Positions 35,325 to 43,732 are shown, numbered from the stretch's first letter. The stretch is 64,000 bases of DNA from Streptomyces caelestis (GCF_014205255.1 NZ_JACHNE010000001.1:7812001-7876000), one strand, 5' to 3'. Translations and numbers: made by a program. The notes: generated by a model not told the origin, from the sequence alone.

Positions 35325-37011
35325 CACGCAGCGGCCCCGCTCGGGGTCCGACATCCTCCGCACCGCCCTGCGCCGCAACGTCGGCGCCATGGCCGGCGGC
35401 ACCTTCCTCATGGGCATGTACCAGGCGGGAGAGACCGCCTTCCCCATCGCGCTCGGCCTGATCGTCGAGCACACGATGCGGGACCGGAGCCTCGGCGCGC
35501 TCGGCCTCTCGATCGCCGTGCTGGCCGTGATCATCACGACCGTCTCGCTGTCGTGGCGGTTCGGGATGCGCATCCTTCAGAAGGCCAACACGACGGAGGC
35601 GCACCGCTGGCGCGTGAGGGTCGCGGCCTGCGGCCTGAAGCCGGTGGCCAGGGACGTCGACCTGAAGTCCGGCGAGGTGCTGACCATCGCCACCGAGGAC
35701 GCCGACCAGACCGCCGACATCATCGAGGTGGTGCCGCTGCTGATCAGCTCGCTGGTCGCGGTCGTGGTCGCGGCGGTCGCGCTGGGCCTGGCCGACATCC
35801 GGCTCGGCCTGCTGGTGATCGTGGGAACCGTCGCGATCCTGTCGTGCCTGAGCGTGCTGTCCAAGCGGATCGGCACCAGCACCCAGGAACAGCAGGCCCG
35901 GGTGGCGCGGGCGGGCGCGAAGGTCGCCGACCTGATCACCGGCCTGCGCCCGCTGCACGGCTTCGGCGGCAACCACGCGGCGTTCCGCTCCTATCGTGAG
36001 GTCAGTACGGAGGCGAAGGTCCAGGCGATCACCGTCGCCAAGGTGAACGGCGCGTACGCGGGCACCGCGCTGGCCCTCAACGCGGTCCTCGCCGGGGCTG
36101 TGACGCTGACGGCGGGCTGGCTGGCGTTCGACGGCCGGATCAGCATCGGCGAACTGGTCATGGCCGTGGGGCTGGCGCAGTTCATCATGGAACCGCTCAA
36201 GCTGTTCTCGGAGATGCCCAAGTACGTGATGATGGCGCGCGCCTCGGCCGAGCGCATGGCGCTGGTGCTGACCGCGCCGCCGGTGATGACGCCGGGATCC
36301 GAACGCCCGGCCGAGAACGCGGACGTGGAGGTCGACTGCCTCCGGTACGGAACCCTGCGCAAGCTGAAGTTCCAGGTGTCAGCGGGGGAGTTCGTGGCGA
36401 TCGCCGCCTACCAGCCGCGCGCGGCCGCCGACCTCGCGTCGATCCTGGCCGTGAACGTCCCGCCCGGCGCGTACGAGGGAACGGTGCGGGTCGGCGGGCG
36501 GGACCTCGCGGACCTGTCGGTCGAGGCGGTCCGCGAACACGTGCTGGTGAACCCCTACGACGCGGAGATCTTCGCGGGGACGCTCCGCTCGAACATCGAC
36601 CCGTCGCGCACCAGCGGCATGGTCCCCGAGGCCGTCGAGGCGTCCATGCTGACCGACGTCGTCGCCCTCCACCGCGAAGGCCTCGACTACGGCGTCCGCG
36701 ACCGCGGCGCCAACCTCTCGGGGGGACAGCGCCAACGGCTCTCCCTGGCCCGCGCCCTGGCCGCCGACAGCGACGTCCTCGTGCTGCACGATCCGACGAC
36801 GGCCGTCGACGCGGTCACGGAACAGCTCATCGCACGCAACGTCGCGAAACTGCGCCGGGGCCGCACCACCATCGTCCTCACCAGCAGCCCGGCCCTCCTG
36901 GACGCCGCCGACCGGGTCCTGGTCGTGGACGACGGGGTCGTCACGGCCGAGGACACCCACCGGAACCTGCTGGCTACGGACGAGAACTACTGCTCGGCGG
37001 TGGCGCGGTAA
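35311..37011 (+). CDS. cchI: ABC exporter half-transporter (coelichelin export), degenerate Walker A
   Basis: A 566-residue membrane-ATPase fusion, partner of CchG. The membrane domain covers about 25-310. In the ATPase domain the signature NLSGGQRQRLSLARA is perfect, but Walker A is lost (IAAYQPRAAADLAS at the expected place), Walker B ends LVLHDPTT instead of LDEPTS, and the H-loop His is absent (VLTSSPALL). It therefore cannot hydrolyse ATP alone but can complete the ATP site of CchG. ATG 35311 lies inside the end of cchH, so translation is coupled. A repeat-derived hairpin follows the stop directly. Confidence 0.9.
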   Translation: MKTPDTQRPRSGSDILRTALRRNVGAMAGGTFLMGMYQAGETAFPIALGLIVEHTMRDRSLGALGLSIAVLAVIITTVSLSWRFGMRILQKANTTEAHRWRVRVAACGLKPVARDVDLKSGEVLTIATEDADQTADIIEVVPLLISSLVAVVVAAVALGLADIRLGLLVIVGTVAILSCLSVLSKRIGTSTQEQQARVARAGAKVADLITGLRPLHGFGGNHAAFRSYREVSTEAKVQAITVAKVNGAYAGTALALNAVLAGAVTLTAGWLAFDGRISIGELVMAVGLAQFIMEPLKLFSEMPKYVMMARASAERMALVLTAPPVMTPGSERPAENADVEVDCLRYGTLRKLKFQVSAGEFVAIAAYQPRAAADLASILAVNVPPGAYEGTVRVGGRDLADLSVEAVREHVLVNPYDAEIFAGTLRSNIDPSRTSGMVPEAVEASMLTDVVALHREGLDYGVRDRGANLSGGQRQRLSLARALAADSDVLVLHDPTTAVDAVTEQLIARNVAKLRRGRTTIVLTSSPALLDAADRVLVVDDGVVTAEDTHRNLLATDENYCSAVAR

Positions 37012-37012
37012 C

Positions 37013-37080
37013 GCGCCCCGCCGAGGGGCGCGGGGCTGTTTCTCGATGTGCGGCTCCGCCGCGCGGGCGCGCTCAATCCC
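37013..37080 (+). repeat. Dispersed palindromic repeat, copy 3; probable cchI terminator
   Basis: GCGCCCC-GCCGA-GGGGCGC (37013-37031) forms a seven-pair hairpin one base after the cchI stop codon, followed by TGTGCGGCTCCGCCGCG and GGGCGCGC. It fills most of the 86-base gap between the convergent cchI and cchJ, so the repeat probably serves as a bidirectional terminator. Confidence 0.8.
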
Positions 37081-37096
37081 ACCGGCCCGCGGACAA

Positions 37097-38194
37097 TCAC
37101 CCGGATCCCAGTGCCCAGGCGACATCCCTCAGCAGGGCATGCCGCCACCCCACCCGATCGTGGCCGGAGGCCGACCGCGAAACCCGCACGGCCGCCCCGG
37201 CCCGCTCGGCCACAGCCTCCACCGCCTCGCAATGCGGCAGCATCCGCGTCTCGTGTTCCCCCACATCGAACGCGACCCGAAGCCCCGACAGATCCGCCCC
37301 CTCCCGCAGCCGCGCGGCGATCGCACCACCCACCGGCCCCCCCAACGGGTCCGCCGTCCCCATCGCATCGGACGTCCACCAGAACGACCCCGACTGACAG
37401 GCCACCCGCGACACCAGCTCCGGAAACTCCAGCGCCGCGTACACCGCACTCAATCCCCCGAGGCTCTGCCCGGCGACCACCAACCGGTCGAGGTCGGCAC
37501 GGACCCCGGACTCCGCCACCAGCGGCAGCAGTTCGTCCCGGACCGCCTCCCACAGTTCGGGCCGGCACGCGAACTCGGCCTCCCTGTCCTTGGCCGGCAG
37601 GAAGAGGAGGGTGACCGGCGGCATCTCCCCACCGGCGACCGCCGAGTCGAACGCGGTCATGGCCGGGTGCAGATACAGCCAGTCGTCCCCGTCGAGCAGC
37701 AGCACCACCGGTCCGCCGCCGCCCGCCGGATGGACGCGTACGGTCCGCCGTCCGCCCAGCCGTTCACTGGCCCAGCGGATCCGCGTGCGGGGGAGGGGCA
37801 GCACTCCGTCGGCGCCGACAGCGGGCCAGTGCGGCTGGGCCGGCGCGTCCGGCGTCCCGGCGATGGACCGGTCACCGCCGGCCCCGGCCGGGTTGAGCGG
37901 ATCGGCGTACGCCTCCTCGCCCACGCGGAACCGGTACGTCACCCGCAGCCGGGCGGGCATGGGCACCTCGGCGTACCAGCAGTCCGTCTCACCGAACCGG
38001 GCCAAGGGCACGGGCTCGGACCAGCTCTCGAAGTCGATGAGCGCCGCGTCGGGCCCACGCCACAGGAAGAGGGTCACCCAGCCGTCGCCGTCGGGTATCG
38101 ACGCGGGTGTCCGCGCGGCCGCCCAGAACTCGTCGGTGCCGGGTGTGCCGGGCAGTCCGAACGCGGCGAACGTGTCTTCCCCCACCAACCTCAT
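37097..38194 (-). CDS. cchJ: Esterase of the Fes/IroE type (coelichelin cluster)
   Basis: A 365-residue protein with an N-terminal enterochelin-esterase-type beta domain (about 1-145, WVTLFLWRGPD) and an alpha/beta hydrolase domain. The nucleophile is Ser244 in VVAGQSLGGLSAV, with a C-terminal catalytic His in SGHDRVGWRHALL. In coelichelin clusters this enzyme is thought to release the finished peptide from CchH, which lacks a thioesterase, or to hydrolyse the ferric siderophore. ATG 38194 has AAGGAGA upstream. It is divergent from cchK, with an iron box in the gap. Confidence 0.92.
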   Translation of the reverse strand: MRLVGEDTFAAFGLPGTPGTDEFWAAARTPASIPDGDGWVTLFLWRGPDAALIDFESWSEPVPLARFGETDCWYAEVPMPARLRVTYRFRVGEEAYADPLNPAGAGGDRSIAGTPDAPAQPHWPAVGADGVLPLPRTRIRWASERLGGRRTVRVHPAGGGGPVVLLLDGDDWLYLHPAMTAFDSAVAGGEMPPVTLLFLPAKDREAEFACRPELWEAVRDELLPLVAESGVRADLDRLVVAGQSLGGLSAVYAALEFPELVSRVACQSGSFWWTSDAMGTADPLGGPVGGAIAARLREGADLSGLRVAFDVGEHETRMLPHCEAVEAVAERAGAAVRVSRSASGHDRVGWRHALLRDVAWALGSG

Positions 38195-38244
38195 TGCACG
38201 TCTCCTTGTGGAGCGGAAAGCGAGAAGGCTAAGCTCACTTGCGA

Positions 38245-38263
38245 TTAGGCGAGCCTAACCTAA
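38245..38263. promoter_or_regulatory. Iron box between cchJ and cchK
   Basis: TTAGGCGAGCCTAACCTAA is almost the perfect reverse of the iron-box consensus. A second, weaker half-conserved box, AAGGCTAAGCTCACTTG, sits next to it at 38225-38241 on the cchJ side. The pair should control both divergent transcripts: cchJ to the left, and cchK with the following genes to the right. Confidence 0.92.
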
Positions 38264-38285
38264 TTTTCACAGGAGGCACCGGCAC

Positions 38286-38498
38286 ATGAGCACCAACCCC
38301 TTCGACGACGCCGACGGCCGTTTCCTCGTCCTCGTGAACGACGAGGGCCAGCACTCGCTCTGGCCGTCCTTCGCGGACGTGCCCGGGGGGTGGACGATCG
38401 CCTTCGAGGAGAACACCCGCGAGGCCTGCCTGGAGTACGTCGAGGCCAACTGGACCGACCTGCGCCCCCGTTCCCTCGCCGAGTCCATGGACGCCTGA
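38286..38498 (+). CDS. cchK: MbtH-family NRPS accessory protein
   Basis: A 70-residue MbtH-like protein. The family signature is visible in order: NPFDD at the start, VLVNDEGQHSLWP, VPGGWT and the terminal ANWTDLRPRSL. MbtH proteins bind NRPS adenylation domains and are often needed for their folding or activity; CchH is the partner. ATG 38286 follows AGGAGG. Only six bases separate it from the amidohydrolase gene, so the iron-regulated transcript continues. Confidence 0.95.
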   Translation: MSTNPFDDADGRFLVLVNDEGQHSLWPSFADVPGGWTIAFEENTREACLEYVEANWTDLRPRSLAESMDA

Positions 38499-38504
38499 CA
38501 CCCG

Positions 38505-40103
38505 ATGCTCTGCACCAGACTGACGAACGCCCGTTTCGTCACCATGGATCCGGCCCACCCCGTCGCCCACGACCTGGGCATCTGGCGGGGCCGGATCGTG
38601 GGCCTGGACGAGGCCGTGACCGGGCTGCCCGCACGGGAGGTGATCGATCTTCAGGGCGCCACCGTGCTGCCCGGGTTCATCGACGCCCATGTGCATCTGG
38701 CCTGGACCGGCTTCAAGCAGAACACGCCGAGCATCGCGGGCCGCACGCGGATCGACGACGTGCTGGCCGTCGTGGAGGAAGCCGTCCTCCAAAAGGGCGC
38801 GCCCGGCGCCTGGGTGAACATCGCCGGCTACGACCAGCGGACCCTGGGCCGTCATCTGACCGCCGCCGAACTGGACCGGGTGAGCCACGGGCACAAGGTG
38901 TTCGTGCTGCACGACTCCGGACACGGCTGCGTCGTCAACACCGCCGTCCTGGACCTGCTCCCGGCCGGTGTCCCGCACGAGAACGGCTTCCTCGCCGAAG
39001 GCGCGATGGGCGCCGCCCGCGCACTGCGCCTGCCGCACTCCCAGGAGGAACTCGCCGAGGCGATCGGACGCGCGGCCCGGACCTGCGTAGCCGAAGGCGT
39101 CACCGCCTGCGCCGAGGCAGGCATCGGCGGCACTCTCTTCGGGCACAGCCCGGTCGAACTCGGCGCCTACCAACTCGCCCGCGAAAAAGGCCTGTTGCCG
39201 CTGCGGGTGCAGCTCATGGTCGCCGCTGACCGGCTGCGACCGGTCGGCGCGCACGAGGCCGACGGCATTCCCAGGGCCCTCGACCTCGGCCTGCGCACCG
39301 GCTTCGGTGAGGACTGGCTCTCCGTCGGCGCCCTGAAGATCTACACCGACGGCGGCATGATGGCCCGTACCGCCGCGCTGAGCAGCCCCTACGAAGGGCT
39401 GGACCACACGGGCCAGTTGCAGGACGAGCCGGAAACGCTCACCGAGACGATCGTGGCCGGCCACCTCGCCGGCTGGCAGCTCGCCGTGCACGCCATCGGC
39501 GACCGCGCGGCCGATGTCGTCCTCGACGCCCTGGAACGGGCCCAGCGCCTGCGCCCGCGCCACGGCGTCCGGCACCGCGTCGAACACGCGGGCCTCATCC
39601 GCCCCGACCAGCTCTCGCGCTTCGCGCGGCTCGGTGTGAGCGCGGTCGTCCAGCCCAACTTCCTGCGCTACTTCGGCGACGACTACGCGGCGATCATGGG
39701 CGAGGAGCGGGCGCCGTGGCTGTACCGGGGCAAGGGATTCCTGGACCACGGCATCACCCTGGTCGGCAGCTCCGACCGGCCGGTCACCGACGGATCCCCG
39801 CTGCGGGCCGTCCAGTTCATGGTCGAGCGCGCCTCCGAGTCCGGCCAGGTGATCGGCCCCGACGAGGCAATCACCGTGGACGAGGCGCTGCGCGCCTACA
39901 CCGTCGCCGGTGCCTATGCCTGCCACTGGGAGGACAGTATCGGCAGCCTCTCCCCGGGCAAGCGCGCCGACCTGGTCGTGCTCGGCGACGACCCGCGGCG
40001 TGTCGACACCTCCCGCATCGGCGACATCGAGGTGGTGGCGACCTACGTCGACGGTCGCGATCGCGGCGACGGCGGACCTGAAAGCGGGGAAGGGAAGCGT
40101 TGA
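38505..40103 (+). CDS. Metal-dependent amidohydrolase (YtcJ-like, Amidohydro_3)
   Basis: A 532-residue amidohydrolase. Metal-site elements appear in order: HxH in FIDAHVHLAW, the Lys of LKIYTDGGMMA, His in AVHAIGDRA, RVEHAGL and the Asp of GSSDRPV. The family hydrolyses C-N bonds in N-acyl or cyclic compounds; the substrate cannot be predicted. It starts six bases after cchK and therefore shares its iron-controlled promoter. The next gene's TTG start overlaps its stop. With the NAGS/NAGK-like genes nearby, a role in precursor supply or siderophore turnover is conceivable (inference). Confidence 0.85.
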   Translation: MLCTRLTNARFVTMDPAHPVAHDLGIWRGRIVGLDEAVTGLPAREVIDLQGATVLPGFIDAHVHLAWTGFKQNTPSIAGRTRIDDVLAVVEEAVLQKGAPGAWVNIAGYDQRTLGRHLTAAELDRVSHGHKVFVLHDSGHGCVVNTAVLDLLPAGVPHENGFLAEGAMGAARALRLPHSQEELAEAIGRAARTCVAEGVTACAEAGIGGTLFGHSPVELGAYQLAREKGLLPLRVQLMVAADRLRPVGAHEADGIPRALDLGLRTGFGEDWLSVGALKIYTDGGMMARTAALSSPYEGLDHTGQLQDEPETLTETIVAGHLAGWQLAVHAIGDRAADVVLDALERAQRLRPRHGVRHRVEHAGLIRPDQLSRFARLGVSAVVQPNFLRYFGDDYAAIMGEERAPWLYRGKGFLDHGITLVGSSDRPVTDGSPLRAVQFMVERASESGQVIGPDEAITVDEALRAYTVAGAYACHWEDSIGSLSPGKRADLVVLGDDPRRVDTSRIGDIEVVATYVDGRDRGDGGPESGEGKR

Positions 40104-40624
40104 ACACGGCCACGCCGCGCACCGCACCGCCGTTGCCGTGTGCTCCTGTCACGGCGATCTGCGTCGTACGCCCCGCCCGTCCCGAGGACGCCGCCGCACT
40201 CGCCGCCCTGTCCCAACCCTTCGTGACCTCAGGGGAGTTACGCCGGCGACCCGTCGCGCTCTACGCCGCCCACGCGGCCGATTTCCTCGTGGCCGAGGGA
40301 CCCGGCGGAGCCTTGGAGGGCTGCCTGGCTCTGCGCGTCCACGCGGCCGACGCGGAAGGGGGCCGCGGCCCCGCGGGCGTGCTCTACAACTTCTGCGTGG
40401 CCCGGCACCGGCAGGGCAGCGGGCTGGGAGGCCGGCTGTTGCGTGCCGTGCTGGCCACGGCGCGCGCCCAGTCGGTGGGCTGCCTGTTCACCGCGACGGT
40501 CGGCAGCGGCGGCCTCTTCCTGCGGCACGGGTTCGCCCCGGCCGGCGTGCGCCTCGCGCCGCCGGTCTGGGCGACGTCCCTGGACCCGCGCCGCAACGCT
40601 CGCGTCCTCGCGCGACCCCTGTGA
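40100..40624 (+). CDS. GNAT acetyltransferase resembling short N-acetylglutamate synthases
   Basis: A 174-residue GNAT protein. Its sequence follows the ArgA-like short NAGS pattern: RPARPEDAAALAALSQPFV, a block ending FLVAEGPGGALEGCLALRVH, the acetyl-CoA loop VARHRQGSGLGGRLLRAVL, and FTATVGSGGLFLRHGFAPA. NAGS makes N-acetylglutamate, the first step to ornithine. TTG 40100 overlaps the previous stop by four bases (GGGAAGGGAAGCG precedes it). It contains a TTA codon (codon 47, 40238-40240), implying bldA dependence. The convergent neighbour encodes an acetylglutamate kinase, which supports the NAGS reading. A generic acetyltransferase is the alternative. Confidence 0.75.
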   Translation: MNTATPRTAPPLPCAPVTAICVVRPARPEDAAALAALSQPFVTSGELRRRPVALYAAHAADFLVAEGPGGALEGCLALRVHAADAEGGRGPAGVLYNFCVARHRQGSGLGGRLLRAVLATARAQSVGCLFTATVGSGGLFLRHGFAPAGVRLAPPVWATSLDPRRNARVLARPL

Positions 40625-40637
40625 CGGCGTCGGATCC

Positions 40638-41552
40638 TCAGGCGGAACGAGCCCCGGCGCACGGGATGCCGGAGCCGTGCTCCGGCAGAACCAGGGTGCC
40701 GGGGCTGTTCCGGCCCAGTACGCCCCGCAGCAGTGCGTGCGGCACGCGGCCGTCGAGCACGTGCGCCCTGCGTACACCGCCACGGACGGCCCGCAGACAC
40801 CCCTCCATCTTCGGCAGCATCCCGGCCGCCAGCCTCGGTAGCAGCGCGGCCAGTTCCTCGACGGTCAGCCGCTCGATCACCTCGGTGCTGTGCGGCCAGT
40901 CGGCGTACAGTCCCGCCACGTCGGTGAGCACCACCAGGCGGGCGGCGCCGAGGGCCACGGCCAGCGCCGACGCCGCCAGATCGGCGTTCACGTTGTACAC
41001 CTGCGCGTCCTCACCCCGGGCCACGGGGGAGACCACCGGAATGTGCCCCTGCTCCAGGAGCGTGCGCACCGCGCGCGGATTCACGTCGACGACGTCCCCG
41101 ACCAGGCCGATGTCCACCGCCCGGCCGTCCACCCAGGCCGGCCGCCGTACGGCCGTCATGGTGTGCGCGTCCTCGCCCGTCATCCCCACGGCGAGGGGGC
41201 CATGGGCGTTGATGTGACCGACCAGCTCCCGCTGGACCCGGCCCGTCAGCACCATGCGCACCACGTCCATGGTCTCCGGAGTGGTGACCCTGAGACCCGC
41301 CTCGAAGCGGGTCTCCAGACCGAGGCGGTCGAGCATCGCGCTGATCTGCGGTCCGCCGCCGTGCACGACGACCGGGCGCAGGCCCGCGCGCCACAGTTCC
41401 ACGACGTCGCGGGCGAACGTCCGCTGAAGGGCGGGGTCCACCATGGCGTGGCCGCCGTACTTGACGACGACGGTGCTGCCCCGGAGTTCCTCCGGTGGGT
41501 GGAGCTCTTCGGTGGAGCAGGTCGCGACCTGGTCGGCTCGGGTCACGCTCAC
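40638..41552 (-). CDS. N-acetylglutamate kinase paralogue
   Basis: A 304-residue amino-acid kinase clearly of the ArgB type: VVVKYGGHAM, VVVHGGGPQI, LVGDVVDVN, YNVNADLAASALAVALGA and MLPKMEGCLRAVRGGV. It phosphorylates N-acetylglutamate, the second step to ornithine. The C-terminal arginine-site signature of feedback-regulated kinases (H-x-x-L-L-E-I-F-T then G-I-G-T) is altered to HALLRGVLGRNSPGT: the key Glu is Gly. This suggests loss of arginine inhibition. GTG 41552 follows GGAG. It lies directly behind a frameshifted isochorismatase gene whose promoter carries a strong iron box, so it is probably an iron-regulated second ArgB serving the ornithine-based siderophore. Confidence 0.9.
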   Translation of the reverse strand: MSVTRADQVATCSTEELHPPEELRGSTVVVKYGGHAMVDPALQRTFARDVVELWRAGLRPVVVHGGGPQISAMLDRLGLETRFEAGLRVTTPETMDVVRMVLTGRVQRELVGHINAHGPLAVGMTGEDAHTMTAVRRPAWVDGRAVDIGLVGDVVDVNPRAVRTLLEQGHIPVVSPVARGEDAQVYNVNADLAASALAVALGAARLVVLTDVAGLYADWPHSTEVIERLTVEELAALLPRLAAGMLPKMEGCLRAVRGGVRRAHVLDGRVPHALLRGVLGRNSPGTLVLPEHGSGIPCAGARSA

Positions 41553-41606
41553 GGATGCACTCCATTCATGGGCAGGCCAGGACCTCGACGGGCAGGGGGA
41601 GCGTCG

Positions 41607-42261
41607 TCACGCCTTCCGCCGCTCCTTGTGGAAGAGCAGGCCGCGCAGCAGGGAGTCCGTCGTGCAGACCACGCCGCTGCGCGCGGCCCATCGAAGGGCC
41701 AGGGAGTGTTCCTCGGCGGAGATGTCGGCCACCGCGTCGGCGACGACGAACGGCTGGATGTCGTTCATGAAGGCGTCCGCCGCCGTCAGCAGGACGCCGA
41801 AATGTGCGTGCACCCCGTAGATGATCAGCTGGTCGCGGCCCCCAGAGCGCAGCAGTCTGCCGAGATGGCCGCGCAGGAAGGCGTTGTGCCGCACATTGGC
41901 CAGCAGGTGCTCGCCGGGGCGGGGCCTGAGGGGCGCGATGATCGCGGCGGCGTCCGGCTCGTCCCCGATGCCTGGCCCCCAGGTCGGCGACCAGACCCCG
42001 CGTGCCCGGCGGCTGTCCGGCCGGCTCCGCGCCGAAGACGACCGGCAGGCCCAGGGCGTCGGCGAGTTCACGCAGCGCCACGATGTTGTCGACGAGTTCC
42101 ACCACGGTGGAGCGCCCCGCCGGGAGCGCCCCGACGAAGTGGTTCTGCATGTCGTGCACCAGCAACGCCGCACGTGCCGGATCGATCTGCCAGGAGACGT
42201 GCGTGCGGGGGAGGCAGGAACGATCCGGCATCGGGTACGAGTCGATGGCCGGCAAGCCCAC
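41607..42261 (-). pseudogene. Isochorismatase-family hydrolase, frameshifted
   Basis: Two frames together encode one PhzD/DhbB-like protein of about 218 residues. The N-terminal half (from GTG 42261) has ARAALLVHDMQNHFVGAL and runs to about 41984; the C-terminal half, in another frame, resumes at GPGIGDEPDAAAI and continues through QLIIYGVHAHFGVLLTAADA to 41607. The break lies at a run of five C (41976-41980); removing one base restores a continuous protein, so either a real single-base insertion or a sequencing error. The Asp of HDMQ is present, but the Lys that PhzD has in TKWRY is Asn (ANVRH). GGGAGGGAA precedes the start, and a strong iron box is upstream. Confidence 0.8.
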
Positions 42262-42315
42262 GGCGGTTCCCTCCCCTGACGACGCACCGCACGGATCCGA
42301 ACTCCCGAGATTTTC

Positions 42316-42334
42316 TTAGTTTAGCCTAACCTAA
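42316..42334 (-). promoter_or_regulatory. Iron box of the isochorismatase/acetylglutamate-kinase unit
   Basis: TTAGTTTAGCCTAACCTAA matches the iron-box consensus at nearly all positions. It is 55 bases upstream of the minus-strand GTG at 42261. The MpaB-like gene starts 113 bases away on the other strand and could be affected as well. Confidence 0.9.
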
Positions 42335-42446
42335 TTAAAAGTCGCTGGACTCCGTGCTCTGCGTCGCGGCGCCGTCCCGCGAAGGTGCGACAACGCCGCC
42401 ATCTGTTCCGCCGCGGACGCCGACGGCGCACAATAGGACCGTGGGC

Positions 42447-43319
42447 ATGGACGTCCGCGTGGTTTCCGGCGTGCGGGCCAGGCTCGGCGAGGCGCTCTTC
42501 AGTCGTGTCGCGGGGCCGGACGGTCCCGCCAACCGGGCTCGCATCCACACCACCCCGGGGCCGCGATGGTTCGGCGCGGAACGGCCCATCCGCGTCGTGC
42601 ACGGCGACGCCTCGATGTTCATCGGTGGCCTGCGCGCCCTGCTGCTGCAATCCCTGCACCCGCTGGCCATGGCCGCCGTGGCCGCGCATTCCGGATACCG
42701 CGGTGACCCCTGGGGGCGGTTGCAGCGCACGAGTACGTTCCTCGCCGTGACGACCTTCGGAACCGCCGAAGACGCCCGCAGCGCCGTCGAACGGGTCCGC
42801 GCGATCCATGAGCGGGTCAAGGGGGTGTCAGCCGAGGGCGAGTCCTACTGGGCGGCCGATCCCCACCTCCTCGAGTGGGTGCACGTCGCCGAGACGGACA
42901 GCTTCCTGCGCGCCCACGAGCGCTTCGGGGCCCGGCCCCTCGCATCCACCGACTACGACGCCTACGTGGCGGACACGGCGAAGGTGGCGACGGCCCTCGG
43001 GGTGCCGGACCCGCCACGGACGCGGGCGGAGCTCCAAGCCCGCCTGGCCGCGTACCGTCCGGAACTCCGTGCCACCCCGCAGTGCCGGGAGACCGCGCGC
43101 TTCCTGCTGCTCCAGCCACCGCTGCCGCTTGTCGCCCGGCCCGCCTACGCTCTGCTCGCCGCCAACGCGGTGACGTCCCTCCCGGAGTGGGCCCGCAGGC
43201 TGCTGGGGCTTCCGCGCGTCCCCGTGTTCGAGGACATCGCGGTGCCGCTCACCGGCCATGTCCTGACCAGGGCGATCAGGTGGAGCATGAATCCCCCGCC
43301 GTCGGGCGCCGTCCGGTGA
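42447..43319 (+). CDS. MpaB-family (DUF2236) oxygenase-like protein
   Basis: A 290-residue protein of the MpaB/DUF2236 family, characterised by the block LLLQSLHPLAMAAVAAHSGY, then RLQRTSTFLAVTTFGT and WVHVAETDSFLRAHERFG. Members are haem-dependent latex-cleaving or other oxygenases; most Streptomyces ones have unknown substrates. ATG 42447 lies nine bases after AGGA; GTG 42441 is possible. It is divergent from the isochorismatase gene and the last intact gene of the siderophore block. Whether it is iron-regulated is unclear. Confidence 0.8.
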   Translation: MDVRVVSGVRARLGEALFSRVAGPDGPANRARIHTTPGPRWFGAERPIRVVHGDASMFIGGLRALLLQSLHPLAMAAVAAHSGYRGDPWGRLQRTSTFLAVTTFGTAEDARSAVERVRAIHERVKGVSAEGESYWAADPHLLEWVHVAETDSFLRAHERFGARPLASTDYDAYVADTAKVATALGVPDPPRTRAELQARLAAYRPELRATPQCRETARFLLLQPPLPLVARPAYALLAANAVTSLPEWARRLLGLPRVPVFEDIAVPLTGHVLTRAIRWSMNPPPSGAVR

Positions 43320-43417
43320 GAATCACAGAGCACATCGCCAGTGAAGAGACACGTCGTCATCCACGCGTTCACGGTGCGCCGGAGGCGAAGGGGCACGACC
43401 GAGGTCCGTTGTGAGGA

Positions 43418-43732
43418 CGGAGCTGCAGGGCGGGCGGCGCCGGGGCGGTGGAGGCCCGGACGACGAGCCGGACGGCCGGCTCCACGCGGTGGCCGTCCAG
43501 GGACCCTCCCGCGGCGCGTCGGACGCAGAGCGAGCAGCGCGGCGCGTCCGGCCCCGGCGAAGCGCCGGCGGACGGTGGTCAGGGGTGGGACGGAGGTACG
43601 GGATGCGGGAGTGTCGTCGAAGCCGCCACGCTGATGGCCTCAGGCACCCGCGGTCCGCACACCCGGGCGGCCTCGATGACGCAGAGCGCCGCCTCGTCGT
43701 TGGCGGAGAAGACAGCGGTCGGAGGGTCTTCC
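43418..43732 (-). pseudogene. LacI-family regulator, C-terminal remnant
   Basis: Reading the minus strand gives PTAVFSANDEAALCVIEAAR and RVPEAISVA, then, after a one-base deletion, GFDDTPASRT and PPLTTVRRRF, GRAALLAL and DGHRVEPAVRLVVRASTAP. This is the unmistakable end of a LacI/GalR effector domain. The DNA-binding part and most of the effector domain are missing, and at least one further frame change occurs, so it is a decayed fragment. Confidence 0.75.

Noticed and set aside
24966..35573. Very long open frames antisense to cchH (1,306 and 1,328 codons)
   Set aside because: They mirror the GC-biased third positions of the NRPS gene, have no domain similarity and no ribosome-binding sites.
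41607..42261. Second functional phzD for phenazine synthesis
   Set aside because: Frame is broken, the PhzD Lys is Asn, and it is iron-boxed and linked to the siderophore genes; the intact phzD is at 48659.
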